From Janthinobacterium sp. 61 (GTDB lineage: Bacteria; Pseudomonadota; Gammaproteobacteria; Burkholderiales; Burkholderiaceae_D): 64,000 nt of DNA. The stretch spans positions 5,828,001-5,892,000 of the forward strand of contig NZ_PJMQ01000001.1 in the NCBI RefSeq assembly GCF_002846335.1, given 5' to 3'. The stretch's first letter is position 1; every line of letters starts with the position of its first letter. Position numbers and translations under genes: made by a program. Positions 10,383-20,439 of the stretch are shown one piece after another. The notes under the pieces are model-generated. The model saw only the letters and a program-made list of their open reading frames with translations. It searched no databases and was not told the origin of the DNA.

Positions 10383-10505
10383 TGTTGCATGGCCTCGCCG
10401 TACTATTCGTACTATCTTCGGCCACGCGCCTAGCCCTGAACATCGCCAGGCACTCTAACGAAGGCAGTGCCTTGGCGGGCATTTGATGTAGGATACCCCC
10501 GTATG

Positions 10506-10542
10506 GGGCGTACAGCCTTGCTCGGCTGTGCGCCCTTTTTTT
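10506..10542 (+). terminator. Intrinsic terminator in the ggt leader
   Basis: GGGCGTACAGCC (10506-10517) pairs over 12 positions with GGCTGTGCGCCC (10524-10535), then seven T. It ends only 12 bases before the ggt ATG, with the ribosome site GGAG in between. A CCCCC at 10496-10500 could pair with the GGGG that starts the terminator arm, a possible alternative fold. Confidence 0.88.
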
Positions 10543-10554
10543 ATCGGAGAATCC

Positions 10555-12330
10555 ATGATCACATTGAAGCCGCTGGCGCTGAGCCTGACCTTGCTGGGAG
10601 CGCTCGCTGCCAGTCCCGTATTTGCCGAGGTGCCGCAAAAGGCGCCGGAAATCGCCACTGCGTATGCGGAAAAATCGGGCTGGGCGGCGCAGAAATTCAT
10701 GGTCGCCGCCGCCAATCCGCTGGCCGCCGATGCCGGCTACCAGATGCTGAAAAAGGGCGGCAGCGCCATCGACGCGGCCATCGCCACGCAGCTGGTGCTC
10801 ACCCTGGTCGAACCGCAGTCGTCGGGCATCGGCGGCGGCGCTTTCCTGCTGTACTCGACCGCCAAGGGCGTGCAGGCCTTCGACGGACGCGAAACGGCGC
10901 CTGCCGCCGCCGATGAACACCTGTTCCAGAATGCCGACGGCAGCCCCGTTTCGCGCGCCACGGGCGTGGTGGGCGGGCGTTCCGTGGGCGCGCCGGGCGT
11001 ACTGCGCATGCTGGAACTGGCGCACAAGGAGCATGGCAAGCTGCCGTGGGCGACCCTGTTCGGCCCCGCCATCAAGCTGGCGCACGGCGGCTTTCCCGTC
11101 AGCCAGCGCCTCCACGGCCTATTGAGCTGGGACCAGGCCCTGAAGCGCGACCCTGTCGCCGCCGCGTATTTCTATGACCAGGACGGCAAGCCCTGGTCCG
11201 TCGGCCACGTGCTGAAAAACCCGCAGCTGGCGCGTACCTTGCGCGAGATTGCCCGTGGTGGCGCCGACGCCTTTTACCAGGGCCGCATCGCGCGCGACAT
11301 CGCCGCCAAGGTGGCGTCGCATCCGACCAATCCGGGCAAGCTGACGGCGACCGACATCGCCGGCTATCAGGCCAAAGTGCGCGAGCCCGTCTGCAGCGAC
11401 TACAAGGCATGGACCGTGTGCGGCATGCCGCCGCCATCGTCGGGCGGCATCGCCATCGCGCAGATGCTGGGCATGCTGGAAGTGAAGGATATCCGCCCGT
11501 ATGCGCCCGTCGATGGCGTGCTCGATGCGCAAGCGATTCACCTTTTCTCGGAAGCGGGGCGCCTGGCTTACGCTGACCGTAACCGCTACGTGGCCGACAC
11601 GGACTTCGTGCCGCTGCCGGGCAACGGCATTAGCTCCATGCTCGATAAAACCTATTTGGCGCAGCGCGCGTCGCTGATCGGCGAGAAATCCATGGGCCGC
11701 GCCTTGCCCGGCACGCCGCCCGGCATGCAGGTGGCGTGGGGCATGGACAATGCCTTGCAGCGCCCGTCGACGTCGCACCTGGTGGCCGTGGATGCCTTCG
11801 GCGGCGGCCTGTCGATGACCACCAGCGTGGAAGACGCCTTTGGTTCGCGCCAGATGGTCGACGGCTTTTTGCTGAATAACCAGCTGACGGATTTCTCCTT
11901 CGATTCGCGCGATGCGGATGGCCCGATCGCCAACAGAGTCGAAGCGGGCAAGCGTCCGCGCAGCGCCATGTCGCCCACCCTCGTGTTTGAAAAGGGGACG
12001 CACAAGCTGGTGCTGGCGACGGGATCGCCCGGTGGCTCGTCCATCATCAATTATGTCGCCAAGGTGCTGGTGGGTACCATGGACTGGGGCTTGAACGTGC
12101 AGCAAGCGATCAGCCTGCCGAACTTCGGCAGCCGCAATGGCCCGACGGAACTGGAAAAGGGCCGCGCGCCGGCTGCCCAGGTCGAGGCGCTGCAAGCCAT
12201 GGGCCACGAGGTGCGCGTCATCGAACAGAATTCCGGCCTGCAGGGCATCATGCGCCTGAATGCGCATGGCAAGGATTTCTGGTTCGGCGGCGCTGATCCG
12301 CGCCGTGAAGGCATGGTCAGGGGAGATTGA
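10555..12330 (+). CDS. ggt: Gamma-glutamyltransferase
   Basis: A 591-residue periplasmic enzyme that cleaves gamma-glutamyl bonds of glutathione and transfers the glutamyl group. It has a signal peptide (LALSLTLLGALAASPVFA), the large-subunit signatures SSGIGGGAFLL and DGRETAP, and the autocleavage site PSTSHLVAVD with the nucleophile Thr at about residue 406. After that come the small-subunit GFLLNNQLTDF and the ATGSPGGSSI loop. The ATG at 10555 follows CGGAG; an upstream in-frame start at 10528 would lie inside the terminator. The leader terminator suggests conditional expression. Confidence 0.96.
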   Translation: MITLKPLALSLTLLGALAASPVFAEVPQKAPEIATAYAEKSGWAAQKFMVAAANPLAADAGYQMLKKGGSAIDAAIATQLVLTLVEPQSSGIGGGAFLLYSTAKGVQAFDGRETAPAAADEHLFQNADGSPVSRATGVVGGRSVGAPGVLRMLELAHKEHGKLPWATLFGPAIKLAHGGFPVSQRLHGLLSWDQALKRDPVAAAYFYDQDGKPWSVGHVLKNPQLARTLREIARGGADAFYQGRIARDIAAKVASHPTNPGKLTATDIAGYQAKVREPVCSDYKAWTVCGMPPPSSGGIAIAQMLGMLEVKDIRPYAPVDGVLDAQAIHLFSEAGRLAYADRNRYVADTDFVPLPGNGISSMLDKTYLAQRASLIGEKSMGRALPGTPPGMQVAWGMDNALQRPSTSHLVAVDAFGGGLSMTTSVEDAFGSRQMVDGFLLNNQLTDFSFDSRDADGPIANRVEAGKRPRSAMSPTLVFEKGTHKLVLATGSPGGSSIINYVAKVLVGTMDWGLNVQQAISLPNFGSRNGPTELEKGRAPAAQVEALQAMGHEVRVIEQNSGLQGIMRLNAHGKDFWFGGADPRREGMVRGD

Positions 12331-12473
12331 TTTTTTGATTGTTATTGTTGTTGAGCCCAAAGGCAAAAGCCGGGGGCAGTTCCTGCGGAAGCGGAATGCG
12401 GGGCCGTATTCCCCCAGCGGGGCTGACCCCGAAACTTTTCCACAAAGTATCAAGACCCTGCTAATCTGCCGCC

Positions 12474-13643
12474 ATGGGAATGCAAAATAAAACAGGCTTG
12501 ATACTCACGGGAGGGGGCGCCCGTGCCGCCTACCAGGTGGGCGTGCTGCAGGCAATTTCGGCAATATTGTGGGAAGCGGGCTGGGCGCCGGCGCGCAATC
12601 CGTTCGACATCATTTGCGGCACCTCGGCCGGCGCCATCAACGCCACGGCGCTGGCTTGCCGGGCCGACAATTTCGGCGAAGGCGTGCAAAAGCTGCTCGA
12701 CGTGTGGCAGCATATCCAGGTCGAGCAGGTCTACCGCGCCGATTCGCTGGGCGTGATCCGCTCCGGCGCGCGCTGGCTGTCGCTGCTGTCGTTTGGCTGG
12801 CTGCTGCGCCAGTGGCATGCGTCGCCGCCCAATTCCCTGCTCGACAATACCCCGCTGGTCAGCCTGCTGCACCGCATGCTCGACTTGCCGCGCCTGGACG
12901 CGGCGCTGGCCGATGGCTTGCTGCATGCGCTGGCCGTGACGGCGTCGTCGTATTCGGGTAGCCGCCACATGACGTTTTACCAGACGGCCGCCGAGATCGC
13001 GCCCTGGGTGCGCACGCAGCGCCTGGCCTTGCAAGACCAGATCGGCGTGGAACACTTGCTCGCCTCGGCCGCCATCCCTTTTATTTTCCCCGCCGTGCCC
13101 CTGTACGTGGGCGGCCAGCGCGAGTACTGCGGCGATGGATCGATGCGCCAGCTGGCGCCGATTTCCCCGGCCATCCACCTGGGCGCGAACAAGGTGCTGG
13201 TGGTGGGGGCGGGGCGCATGACGGAACCGGCACCCGCCGCGTCCGAAGCGGCGCGCTACCCCAGCCTGGCGCAGATCGCGGGCCATGCGCTGTCGTCGAT
13301 CTTCCTCGATGGCCTGGCCGTCGACATCGAACGCCTGAATCGCATCAACCTGACCCTGTCGATGCTGCCGCCCGAGTTGCTGGGCAAGACGGCCTTGCGG
13401 CCGGTGGAATTGCTGGTCATCGCGCCGTCCGAGCGGCTCGACGCCATCGCCAGCCGGCATATCGGCAGTTTGCCGCGTCCCATCCGCACCATGTTGTCGG
13501 GCATCGGCGCGGCAGAAGCGCGCGGCGCGGCATTGGCATCGTATTTATTGTTCGAATCGACGTATACTAACGAGTTGATCCGTCTTGGACAGCGCGATAC
13601 GCAAGCCCGCAAGGATGATGTCCTGGCGTTCTTTGGTTCTTGA
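12474..13643 (+). CDS. Patatin-like phospholipase
   Basis: A 389-residue serine hydrolase of the patatin family. The oxyanion loop GGGARAAYQVGVL lies at residues 14-26, the nucleophile elbow GTSAG near residue 50 and the DGS of the Ser-Asp dyad near residue 223. It has no signal peptide. Members cleave acyl chains from phospholipids; some act in membrane turnover. ATGs at 12474 and 12480 are both possible starts. It lies 18 bases before the sensor kinase gene but no functional link is evident. Confidence 0.92.
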   Translation: MGMQNKTGLILTGGGARAAYQVGVLQAISAILWEAGWAPARNPFDIICGTSAGAINATALACRADNFGEGVQKLLDVWQHIQVEQVYRADSLGVIRSGARWLSLLSFGWLLRQWHASPPNSLLDNTPLVSLLHRMLDLPRLDAALADGLLHALAVTASSYSGSRHMTFYQTAAEIAPWVRTQRLALQDQIGVEHLLASAAIPFIFPAVPLYVGGQREYCGDGSMRQLAPISPAIHLGANKVLVVGAGRMTEPAPAASEAARYPSLAQIAGHALSSIFLDGLAVDIERLNRINLTLSMLPPELLGKTALRPVELLVIAPSERLDAIASRHIGSLPRPIRTMLSGIGAAEARGAALASYLLFESTYTNELIRLGQRDTQARKDDVLAFFGS

Positions 13644-13661
13644 GACGGCCCTTGGAGCGGC

Positions 13662-16600
13662 GTGCGGGTTTTTCGCGTTTTTTTTGACAGGACGATTGTG
13701 CTGGTATTTCGACGTGCTTGCGAAGTGGTATTGCTGTTGTCTTTGCTGCTGCCAGGCGGCCCGACCGTGGCGGCGCCTGCGCCCACCCTGCGTTTCGACC
13801 AGCTCAGCGTTGAACAGGGCCTGGCGCAGGAATCGGTGCTGGCCATCGCCCAGGACCGGCAGGGCTATATGTGGTTCGGCAGCCAGTCTGGCCTGAGCCG
13901 CTACGATGGCTACCGCATGGTCGTCTACAAGAATATCGAAGGCGACAAGACCAGCCTTGCCGACAACTGGGTCGGCGAACTGCATGTCGATAGCCAGGGC
14001 CAGCTGTGGGTCGGCACTGACAATGGCCTGGACCGTTTCGACGCCGCCAGCCAGACCTTCATCCATTACGTCCCGGCCGAAAAGAGCAAGCGCGGCAACG
14101 GCAACCGGCATATTCACGCCATTCTCGACGATGGCGCGCGCGGCTTCTGGATCGCCACCTCGGACGGCTTGCAGCATTTCGATCCCGCCACGGGCGTCTT
14201 CCGTACCTGGCACCATGAAGAAGGCAATCCGCACAGCCTGGGCGACAATGAAATCAAGGCGCTGGCGCTGGACGCGCAGCAGCGCCTGTGGATAGGCACG
14301 GTAACCGGTCTGGACATGCTGGCGCCGGGCAGCGAGCGCTTCGAGCATTTCGCCGTCGACACGGCGCCCGGCTCGAAGTACAACGTGATCCAGTCGCTGC
14401 TGGTCGACCGCCAGCAGAACCTGTGGATCGGCACCATGGCCGGCGCCGAGCGCTGGCGCCTGGGAGGCGCCGGCCAGGCGCCGCAGTCACGTCTGCGCCT
14501 GAATGAAAAACAGGGCTTTTCCGCCATCCGCGTGGCCAGCCTGTACCAGGATATTGACGCCACCGTCTGGCTGGGCAGCAATGCCGATGGCCTGTTCCGC
14601 TGGCTGCCCGGGAGCGATACCTTCCTGCAGTACCGCCACCAGACGGGCGACAAGTTCAGCGTCGCCGACAACCAGCTGTCATCGCTGTACCGCGACCGAG
14701 CCGGCACCTTCTGGGTCGGCTCCTGGTACAACGGCGTGAGCCGGGTCGACCTGGGCAGCGGCGGCTTTTCGCGCATGGCGCGGGCGCCCGGCGATGTGGG
14801 CGCGCTGGCGGACAAGAAAGTGCGCGCCGTGGCCGACGCTGGCAATGGCAAGCTGTGGCTGGCCACCAAGGGCGGCTTGAAACTGTACGACACGCGCGAC
14901 GGCAGCTCGCGGCTGTTCGACCTGCGCAGTTCCCCCGGCATGTCGCGCGACGAGCAGGTCACCACCCTGTACAAGGCGCCGGGCGGCACCCTGTGGGTGG
15001 GCGGCTCGACGGGTTTGCACCGCTTCGATCCCGCACTGGGGCGTTTTTTTACCATGCGCTTTGCCGCAGGTGATCCGAACAGCGACACCATCCGCAATGT
15101 CATGAGCGACCGCAGCGGCATGCTGTGGGTTTCGACGCGGGGCGGCGTGCACCGCTTCGACCCCGTCAGCCGGGCTTTTACCACTTACCGCCACGATCCG
15201 GCCGATCCGAACAGCCTGTCCGACAACATGGTGCGGCCCGTGCTGGAAGACGGCAAGGGACGGCTGTGGATAGGCTCTTTCCACGGCCTGGACTTGCTCG
15301 ACCGCGCCAGCGGCCACTTCCGCCATTTCCGCCACGATCCGCAAAACCCGCATAGCCTCAGCCACGACGAGGTGCACTACCTGCATGAGGACAAGCGCGG
15401 CGTGCTGTGGGTGGGCACGGCCAATGGCCTGAACCGCATGGATGTCGACGCGAAAGGCGAAATCCGCTTTCGCCGCTTCTTGCGCAAGGATGGCATGGCA
15501 GACGATGCCGTCGCCAGCATCCTGGGCGACGATAACGAGCAGCTGTGGCTGAGCACGAATAGCGGCATCACGCGGCTCGACATGCGCAGTGGCCTGTTCC
15601 GCAATTACGACAGCGCCGACGGCACTGTGGAAGGCTCGTATTTCGATGGCGCGGCCCTGCGCGCGTCGGACGGGACCATGTATTTCGGCGGTTTTAACGG
15701 CATGACGGCATTCGTACCGCAGGATATCCACGACAACCGCGTGCCACCGTTGGTGGCCATCACGGAGCTGCAGATTTTTAACAAGCCAGTGGCCATCGGC
15801 CGCGGCGAGTTCGCGCACGTACTCAAGACGGCGATCGACCATACGCGCCAGCTGGTGCTGACCAACCGCGAAAGCGTCTTTTCGCTGGAATTTGCGGCCC
15901 TGCATTTCGCTGCGCCCCAGCGCAATATGTTCGCCTACCGGCTCGAAGGATTCGACCAAGACTGGGTCATGACGGATGCGGGGCGGCGCTTTGCCACCTA
16001 CACCAACCTCGATGCGGGCAATTACGTGTTTCGCGTCAAGGCGGCCAACAAGGATGGCGTGTGGAACGAGAGCGGCGCCACGCTGGCCATCACTATCCTG
16101 CCGCCGTTCTGGAAAACCTGGTGGTTCCGTACCCTGTTGGCGGCACTGCTGCTGGGCGCCGTGTATGGCGCCTACCGGCAGCGCGTGCGCGCCCTGCGGC
16201 GCCAGCAGAACGAGCTGGAAAAACTGGTCGGCGAACGCACTTCCGAGTTACAGAGCAAGGAAATCGAAGTGCTGGCCCAGTCGGAAAAGCTGGCGCAAGT
16301 CAACAGCAGCCTGACGAAAAACGAGGAAAGCCTGCGCCAGGCCAAGCGCAAGGCCGAGGATGCGACGCGCCAGAAGTCGGAATTTTTGGCCAATATGAGC
16401 CACGAGATGCGCACGCCGCTGGCCGGCGTGATCGGCATGCTGGGCTTTGCCCTGCGCGACGAGCAGCTGCACGACGCCACGCGGGAGCAGATCCTGCGCG
16501 GCCAGGCCAACGCCCAGTCGCTGCTGGTGATCATCAATGACTTGCTCGATTTTTCCAAGATAGAGGCGGGCAAGCTGAGTATCGAAAATATCGACTTCGC

Positions 16601-17930
16601 GCTCGGTGCAGCGATCGAGACGGTCGTCAGTCTGTTCGAGGAGCAGGCGGCCGCGCGCAGCATCGGTTTTGCCATCGATTTTGCGCCCGACCTGCCGCCC
16701 TTCGTGGTGGGGGACCCGACCCGCTTGCGCCAGGTGCTGGTCAACCTGGTCGGCAATGCCTTCAAGTTCACCCAGCGCGGCGGCGTCAGCGTGTGCGTCG
16801 AACGAGCCGGCGTGGCAAGCGGCAGGGGCGGACGCCGTGTCAATCTGATCCGTTTTACCGTCAGCGACAGTGGCATCGGCATCGATGCGGACGCGATGGC
16901 GCGCCTGTTCCAGAAGTTCGAGCAGGCCGACGCCAGCACCACGCGGCGCTACGGCGGCACGGGGCTGGGCCTGGCGATCTGCCGCCAGCTGGTCGAACTG
17001 ATGGAGGGCGAGATCGAGGTGGCCAGCACGCCGGGTCAGGGCAGTACCTTTGCCTTCACCCTGCCGCTGGCCGATGGCGTGGCGCCGCCGCTGGTGCCGC
17101 AGGTGGCGCTGGCGCCGCACAGTCACCAGTTGCGCGTGCTGTGCGCGGAAGACTTCCCCACCAATCAGATCATCATCCGCGTCATGCTCGAAGAGCTAGG
17201 GCACAGGGTCGACGTGGTCGCCAACGGCGTGCTGGCGGTGGCGGCGTGCGTGCATACGCGCTATGACCTGATCCTGATGGACGGGCGCATGCCGGAGATG
17301 GACGGCGCTACGGCGACGCGTTTGATCCGTGTGGGCGGCTGGCCGGACCAGCCCGTGCGCGACCAAGAACTGATGATCGTGGCCCTGACGGCGAATGCCA
17401 GCGAAGAGGACCGCAGTCGCTATCTTGGCGTCGGCATGGATGATTTCCTCAGCAAACCCGTGGACGAGGCGGCGCTGCATGGCTTGCTGGCGCGCGCCAT
17501 CGAGCGCCAGCTGCAGCGCGGTTTCATGTTGCCGCGCATGCCGTCGAACGCGCCGCGCGGCGTCGCGCGGGGGCAGGCCGAACTCGATGCCCTGTTCGGC
17601 ATCGCGCCGGCAGTTCCTGTCGCGGCGCCTTCCCCATCCATCCGCAGCGGCGAACTGCAACGGCGCATCCGCGTTGCCTTCGTTGCCGACCTGGAGGGAC
17701 GCCTGCGTGAACTTGACGCCGCCCTGGCAGCGCAGGACAAGGACAACGCCGGGCGCCTGTTGCATGGTTTGAAGGGCAGCGCCGCCTATCTCGATGAAAC
17801 GCAGCTGCACATGCTGTGCACGGAAATGGAAGAGGCGGCGGACGGCGGCCGCTGGACGCAGGTGGCCTTGCATTTGCCGCAATTGCGCGCACTGTTGGCG
17901 CAAATAGCCGTTTCGGGCAAGGAGATGTAA
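13662..17930 (+). CDS. Hybrid two-component sensor: Reg_prop/Y_Y_Y periplasmic sensor, HK, REC, Hpt
   Basis: A 1422-residue one-protein phosphorelay. After a signal/anchor (EVVLLLSLLLPGGPTVAA) come about 14 beta-propeller repeats of the Reg_prop type (MWFGSQSGLSRYDG, LWVGTDNGLDRFD), a Y_Y_Y domain (FAYRLEGFDQDWVM), one membrane helix (TLLAALLLGAVYGAY) and a coiled coil. The kinase follows with phospho-His 914 (NMSHEMRTPL) and ATPase motifs (NLVGNAFKFT, GGTGLGLAI). A receiver with Asp 1207 (LILMDGRMPEMDG) and an Hpt domain with His 1368 (LLHGLKGSAAYL) complete it. BvgS/TorS-like layout with a propeller sensor often tied to carbohydrate sensing. GTG starts at 13662 and 13698 are both plausible. 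Confidence 0.93.
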   Translation: MRVFRVFFDRTIVLVFRRACEVVLLLSLLLPGGPTVAAPAPTLRFDQLSVEQGLAQESVLAIAQDRQGYMWFGSQSGLSRYDGYRMVVYKNIEGDKTSLADNWVGELHVDSQGQLWVGTDNGLDRFDAASQTFIHYVPAEKSKRGNGNRHIHAILDDGARGFWIATSDGLQHFDPATGVFRTWHHEEGNPHSLGDNEIKALALDAQQRLWIGTVTGLDMLAPGSERFEHFAVDTAPGSKYNVIQSLLVDRQQNLWIGTMAGAERWRLGGAGQAPQSRLRLNEKQGFSAIRVASLYQDIDATVWLGSNADGLFRWLPGSDTFLQYRHQTGDKFSVADNQLSSLYRDRAGTFWVGSWYNGVSRVDLGSGGFSRMARAPGDVGALADKKVRAVADAGNGKLWLATKGGLKLYDTRDGSSRLFDLRSSPGMSRDEQVTTLYKAPGGTLWVGGSTGLHRFDPALGRFFTMRFAAGDPNSDTIRNVMSDRSGMLWVSTRGGVHRFDPVSRAFTTYRHDPADPNSLSDNMVRPVLEDGKGRLWIGSFHGLDLLDRASGHFRHFRHDPQNPHSLSHDEVHYLHEDKRGVLWVGTANGLNRMDVDAKGEIRFRRFLRKDGMADDAVASILGDDNEQLWLSTNSGITRLDMRSGLFRNYDSADGTVEGSYFDGAALRASDGTMYFGGFNGMTAFVPQDIHDNRVPPLVAITELQIFNKPVAIGRGEFAHVLKTAIDHTRQLVLTNRESVFSLEFAALHFAAPQRNMFAYRLEGFDQDWVMTDAGRRFATYTNLDAGNYVFRVKAANKDGVWNESGATLAITILPPFWKTWWFRTLLAALLLGAVYGAYRQRVRALRRQQNELEKLVGERTSELQSKEIEVLAQSEKLAQVNSSLTKNEESLRQAKRKAEDATRQKSEFLANMSHEMRTPLAGVIGMLGFALRDEQLHDATREQILRGQANAQSLLVIINDLLDFSKIEAGKLSIENIDFALGAAIETVVSLFEEQAAARSIGFAIDFAPDLPPFVVGDPTRLRQVLVNLVGNAFKFTQRGGVSVCVERAGVASGRGGRRVNLIRFTVSDSGIGIDADAMARLFQKFEQADASTTRRYGGTGLGLAICRQLVELMEGEIEVASTPGQGSTFAFTLPLADGVAPPLVPQVALAPHSHQLRVLCAEDFPTNQIIIRVMLEELGHRVDVVANGVLAVAACVHTRYDLILMDGRMPEMDGATATRLIRVGGWPDQPVRDQELMIVALTANASEEDRSRYLGVGMDDFLSKPVDEAALHGLLARAIERQLQRGFMLPRMPSNAPRGVARGQAELDALFGIAPAVPVAAPSPSIRSGELQRRIRVAFVADLEGRLRELDAALAAQDKDNAGRLLHGLKGSAAYLDETQLHMLCTEMEEAADGGRWTQVALHLPQLRALLAQIAVSGKEM

Positions 17931-18015
17931 AATAGGCAATGCCGGCCATCGAGCGCGCGGTGAAACTAGGAAGTAGACGGCCAGGCCCCTGACGCTGCCG
18001 GCAATGGAGAAAGCA

Positions 18016-18726
18016 ATGAAAGTACTGGTGGTTGACGATGATGTCGTGTCGCGCATGGTATTGATGCACCTGATCGACAGCTGCGGCGTGCACGATATCG
18101 TGGAAGCCGAAGATGGTGCTGCAGCGTGGGAGCAGCTCGAAGGCGGCTTGCGTCCGTCGCTGTGCTTCTGCGATTTGCGCATGCCGCGCCTGTCCGGCAT
18201 GGAGCTGCTGCAGAAAATCCGCTCCGACAGCGCGCTCGATGCCATGCCCCTGGTGCTCGTGTCGTCGGCCAATGACCAGGACACGGTGCGTGACGCAGTG
18301 CAGGCCGGTGCTGCCGGCTACATCGTCAAGCCCTTCCAGCCGGAGCAGGTGCGCCAGCATATCGACGCCTGCTTCGACGTCTCCGCATTGCCGGCCGAGG
18401 CGCCGCGCGACACCTTGCAGCGGCTGGGTATCGACAGCGAACGCCTGCTGGCGTATCTGACGGGCTTTCAGGGACAGATCGACGCCGCCAGCGAACAGGT
18501 CGACGCCTTGCTGGCGCGCGGCGAACCGGCCCAGGCGCGCCAGCAGCTCGAACGGCTGCACCTCGGTTGCCGCACCCTCGGTCTACATGGCGCGGAGGCC
18601 GGCATGATGGCCCTGCTGCAGGCAGCGGTGCTCGATAGCGGCCAGATACAGGCGGCCCTGGCCGCGCTGGCGCGCAGCGTGGCGCAGCAGGCGCGCCGGC
18701 TGCGGAAACAGGACGACCCTGACTGA
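18016..18726 (+). CDS. Response regulator with Hpt-like/uncharacterised C-terminal half
   Basis: A 236-residue protein. Residues 1-120 are a receiver domain: acidic DDD near the N terminus, phospho-acceptor Asp 53 in FCDLRMPRLSG, VSSAN with the conserved Thr/Ser position, and Lys in YIVKPF. The C-terminal part is all-helical with no DNA-binding motif, including ARQQLERLHLGCRTLGLHGA, which resembles an Hpt-like or scaffold helical bundle. ATG 18016 follows GGAGAAAGCA. It lies 85 bases after the hybrid sensor and is its probable partner. Confidence 0.85.
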   Translation: MKVLVVDDDVVSRMVLMHLIDSCGVHDIVEAEDGAAAWEQLEGGLRPSLCFCDLRMPRLSGMELLQKIRSDSALDAMPLVLVSSANDQDTVRDAVQAGAAGYIVKPFQPEQVRQHIDACFDVSALPAEAPRDTLQRLGIDSERLLAYLTGFQGQIDAASEQVDALLARGEPAQARQQLERLHLGCRTLGLHGAEAGMMALLQAAVLDSGQIQAALAALARSVAQQARRLRKQDDPD

Positions 18727-18753
18727 ATCTGCTGTTTTCTGCTTGCCGGGAAA

Positions 18754-18773
18754 ATACTTTAGGTTTAAAGTAT
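18754..18773. promoter_or_regulatory. Palindromic operator before the aryl-CoA operon
   Basis: ATACTTTA and TAAAGTAT are exact inverted arms around GGTT. It lies 46 bases upstream of the ligase start. The operon encodes a MarR regulator, the likely binder by analogy with other MarR-controlled aromatic operons. Confidence 0.7.
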
Positions 18774-18819
18774 CTGCTTCCGGGCCTTGTGCACGCGCCC
18801 GTCACCAGCCAGGATGAGC

Positions 18820-20439
18820 ATGAGCAGCGACCCTTCGCCTAGCACCGCATCTCCCCAGGACGACTTTGCGCGCACGCACCTGCCGCCGCGCGCACTCTGG
18901 CCGCAACTGTGCCTGGCCTTGCCAGAGCTGCAGTATCCGGCGCGTCTCAATTGCGTCGCCGTGCTGCTCGATGCGGCCGTTGCCAGCGGTGGCGGCGAGC
19001 GCACCGCCATCCTTGCCGACGGCCAGCGCTGGACTTACGCACAGCTGGCGCGCCAGGTCGACCGCATCGCCCACGTGCTGCGGACGGACCTGCGCCTGAT
19101 CCCCGGCAACCGCGTGCTGCTGCGCGGCGCAAATACACCCATGATGGCTGCCTGCCTGCTGGCCGTGCTGAAGGCCGGATGCATCGCCGTGCCCACCATG
19201 CCGCTGCTGCGCGCGCGTGAACTGTCCACCATCATCGCCAAGGCGGAAGTGAACGCCGTGCTGTGCGCGCAGGGCTTGCGCGGGGAACTCGATGGCTTGC
19301 CCGGCTTGCCGGCCATGCTGTGCTTTGGTGCCGATAACGCCGAACTGGAACAGCGCATGGCCGCCCACGATGTACCCTTTGCCGCATTCGACACCGCAGC
19401 CGACGACGTCTGCCTGATCAGCTTTACCTCGGGCACGACGGGTGTACCCAAAGGCACCATGCACATGCACCGCGACCTGCTGGCCATCTGCGACTGCTTT
19501 CCCCGCTCCATGCTGCAGGTGTGCGCCGACGATATCTTCATCGGCACGCCGCCGCTGGCCTTCACCTTTGGCCTGGGCGGCTTGCTGCTGTTTCCCCTGC
19601 GCTTTGGCGCGGCCACCGTGCTGCTGGAAAAACTCACGCCCGAGGGCCTGCTGCGCGCTATCGGCGCATACCAGGCCACGATCTGCTTCACGGCGCCCAC
19701 CTTTTACCGCCAGATGGCGCCCCTGGCCGCGCAGCACGACGTGCGCAGCCTGCGCCTGTCCGTGTCGGCCGGCGAGGCGCTGCCGCTGGCCACGCGCGAT
19801 GCCTGGCAGGCGGCCACGGGGCTGGCCATGACGGACGGCATCGGCGCCACCGAGATGCTGCACATCTTCATTTCCGCCACGGGCGAGGGCATACGCCGCG
19901 GCGCCATCGGCAAGGCCATCCCCGGCTACCAGGCGTGCATCGTCGACGACGCCGGCGTGCCGCAGCCGCCCGGCGTGACGGGCCGCCTGGCCGTGAAAGG
20001 CCCCACCGGTTGCCGCTACCTGTCCGACCCGCGCCAGCGCGAGTATGTGCAGAACGGCTGGAACCTGACGGGCGACACTTTCGAGATGGATGGCGACGGT
20101 TACTTCTATTACCGCTCGCGCAGCGACGACATGATCGTCTCGGCCGGCTACAACATCGCCGGCCCGGAAGTGGAGGAAGCGCTGCTGCGTCATCCGGCCG
20201 TGGCCGAATGCGGCGTGGTCGGGCGCGCCGATGCCGAGCGTGGCCAGATCGTCGAGGCGCACGTGGTGCTGAAGGACGGCTTCCAACCCAGCGACGCGCT
20301 GGCAGCGGAACTGCAGGACTTCGTGCGCCAGCAGATCGCTCCTTATAAATATCCGCGCGCCATCCGCTTCCTGCCTTCCCTGCCGCGCACGGAAACGGGC
20401 AAGCTGCAGCGCTTCAAACTTCGCACGGACACTCCATGA
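18820..20439 (+). CDS. Aryl-CoA ligase (2-aminobenzoate/benzoate-CoA ligase family)
   Basis: A 539-residue AMP-forming acyl-CoA synthetase. It has the P-loop [25 protein letters not shown], the DGIGATEM adenylation motif and [21 protein letters not shown], with the catalytic Lys in TGKLQRFKL at the end. The closest recognisable type is the benzoate/2-aminobenzoate-CoA ligase group. It activates an aromatic acid, probably anthranilate given the next gene, to its CoA thioester. The start at 18820 follows AGGA; ATG 18814 and a TTG at 18787 are alternatives. Its stop overlaps the next start by four bases (ATGA). Confidence 0.88.
   Translation: MSSDPSPSTASPQDDFARTHLPPRALWPQLCLALPELQYPARLNCVAVLLDAAVASGGGERTAILADGQRWTYAQLARQVDRIAHVLRTDLRLIPGNRVLLRGANTPMMAACLLAVLKAGCIAVPTMPLLRARELSTIIAKAEVNAVLCAQGLRGELDGLPGLPAMLCFGADNAELEQRMAAHDVPFAAFDTAADDVCLISFTSGTTGVPKGTMHMHRDLLAICDCFPRSMLQVCADDIFIGTPPLAFTFGLGGLLLFPLRFGAATVLLEKLTPEGLLRAIGAYQATICFTAPTFYRQMAPLAAQHDVRSLRLSVSAGEALPLATRDAWQAATGLAMTDGIGATEMLHIFISATGEGIRRGAIGKAIPGYQACIVDDAGVPQPPGVTGRLAVKGPTGCRYLSDPRQREYVQNGWNLTGDTFEMDGDGYFYYRSRSDDMIVSAGYNIAGPEVEEALLRHPAVAECGVVGRADAERGQIVEAHVVLKDGFQPSDALAAELQDFVRQQIAPYKYPRAIRFLPSLPRTETGKLQRFKLRTDTP

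Noticed and set aside
10380..10460. Possible insertion-sequence end near 10,390 (GTACTATTCGTACTATC)
   Set aside because: Short direct repeat only; no transposase and no inverted ends found.
18802..20286. 494-codon minus-strand frame across the CoA ligase
   Set aside because: Shadow with the same compositional bias; ligase motifs on the plus strand are complete.
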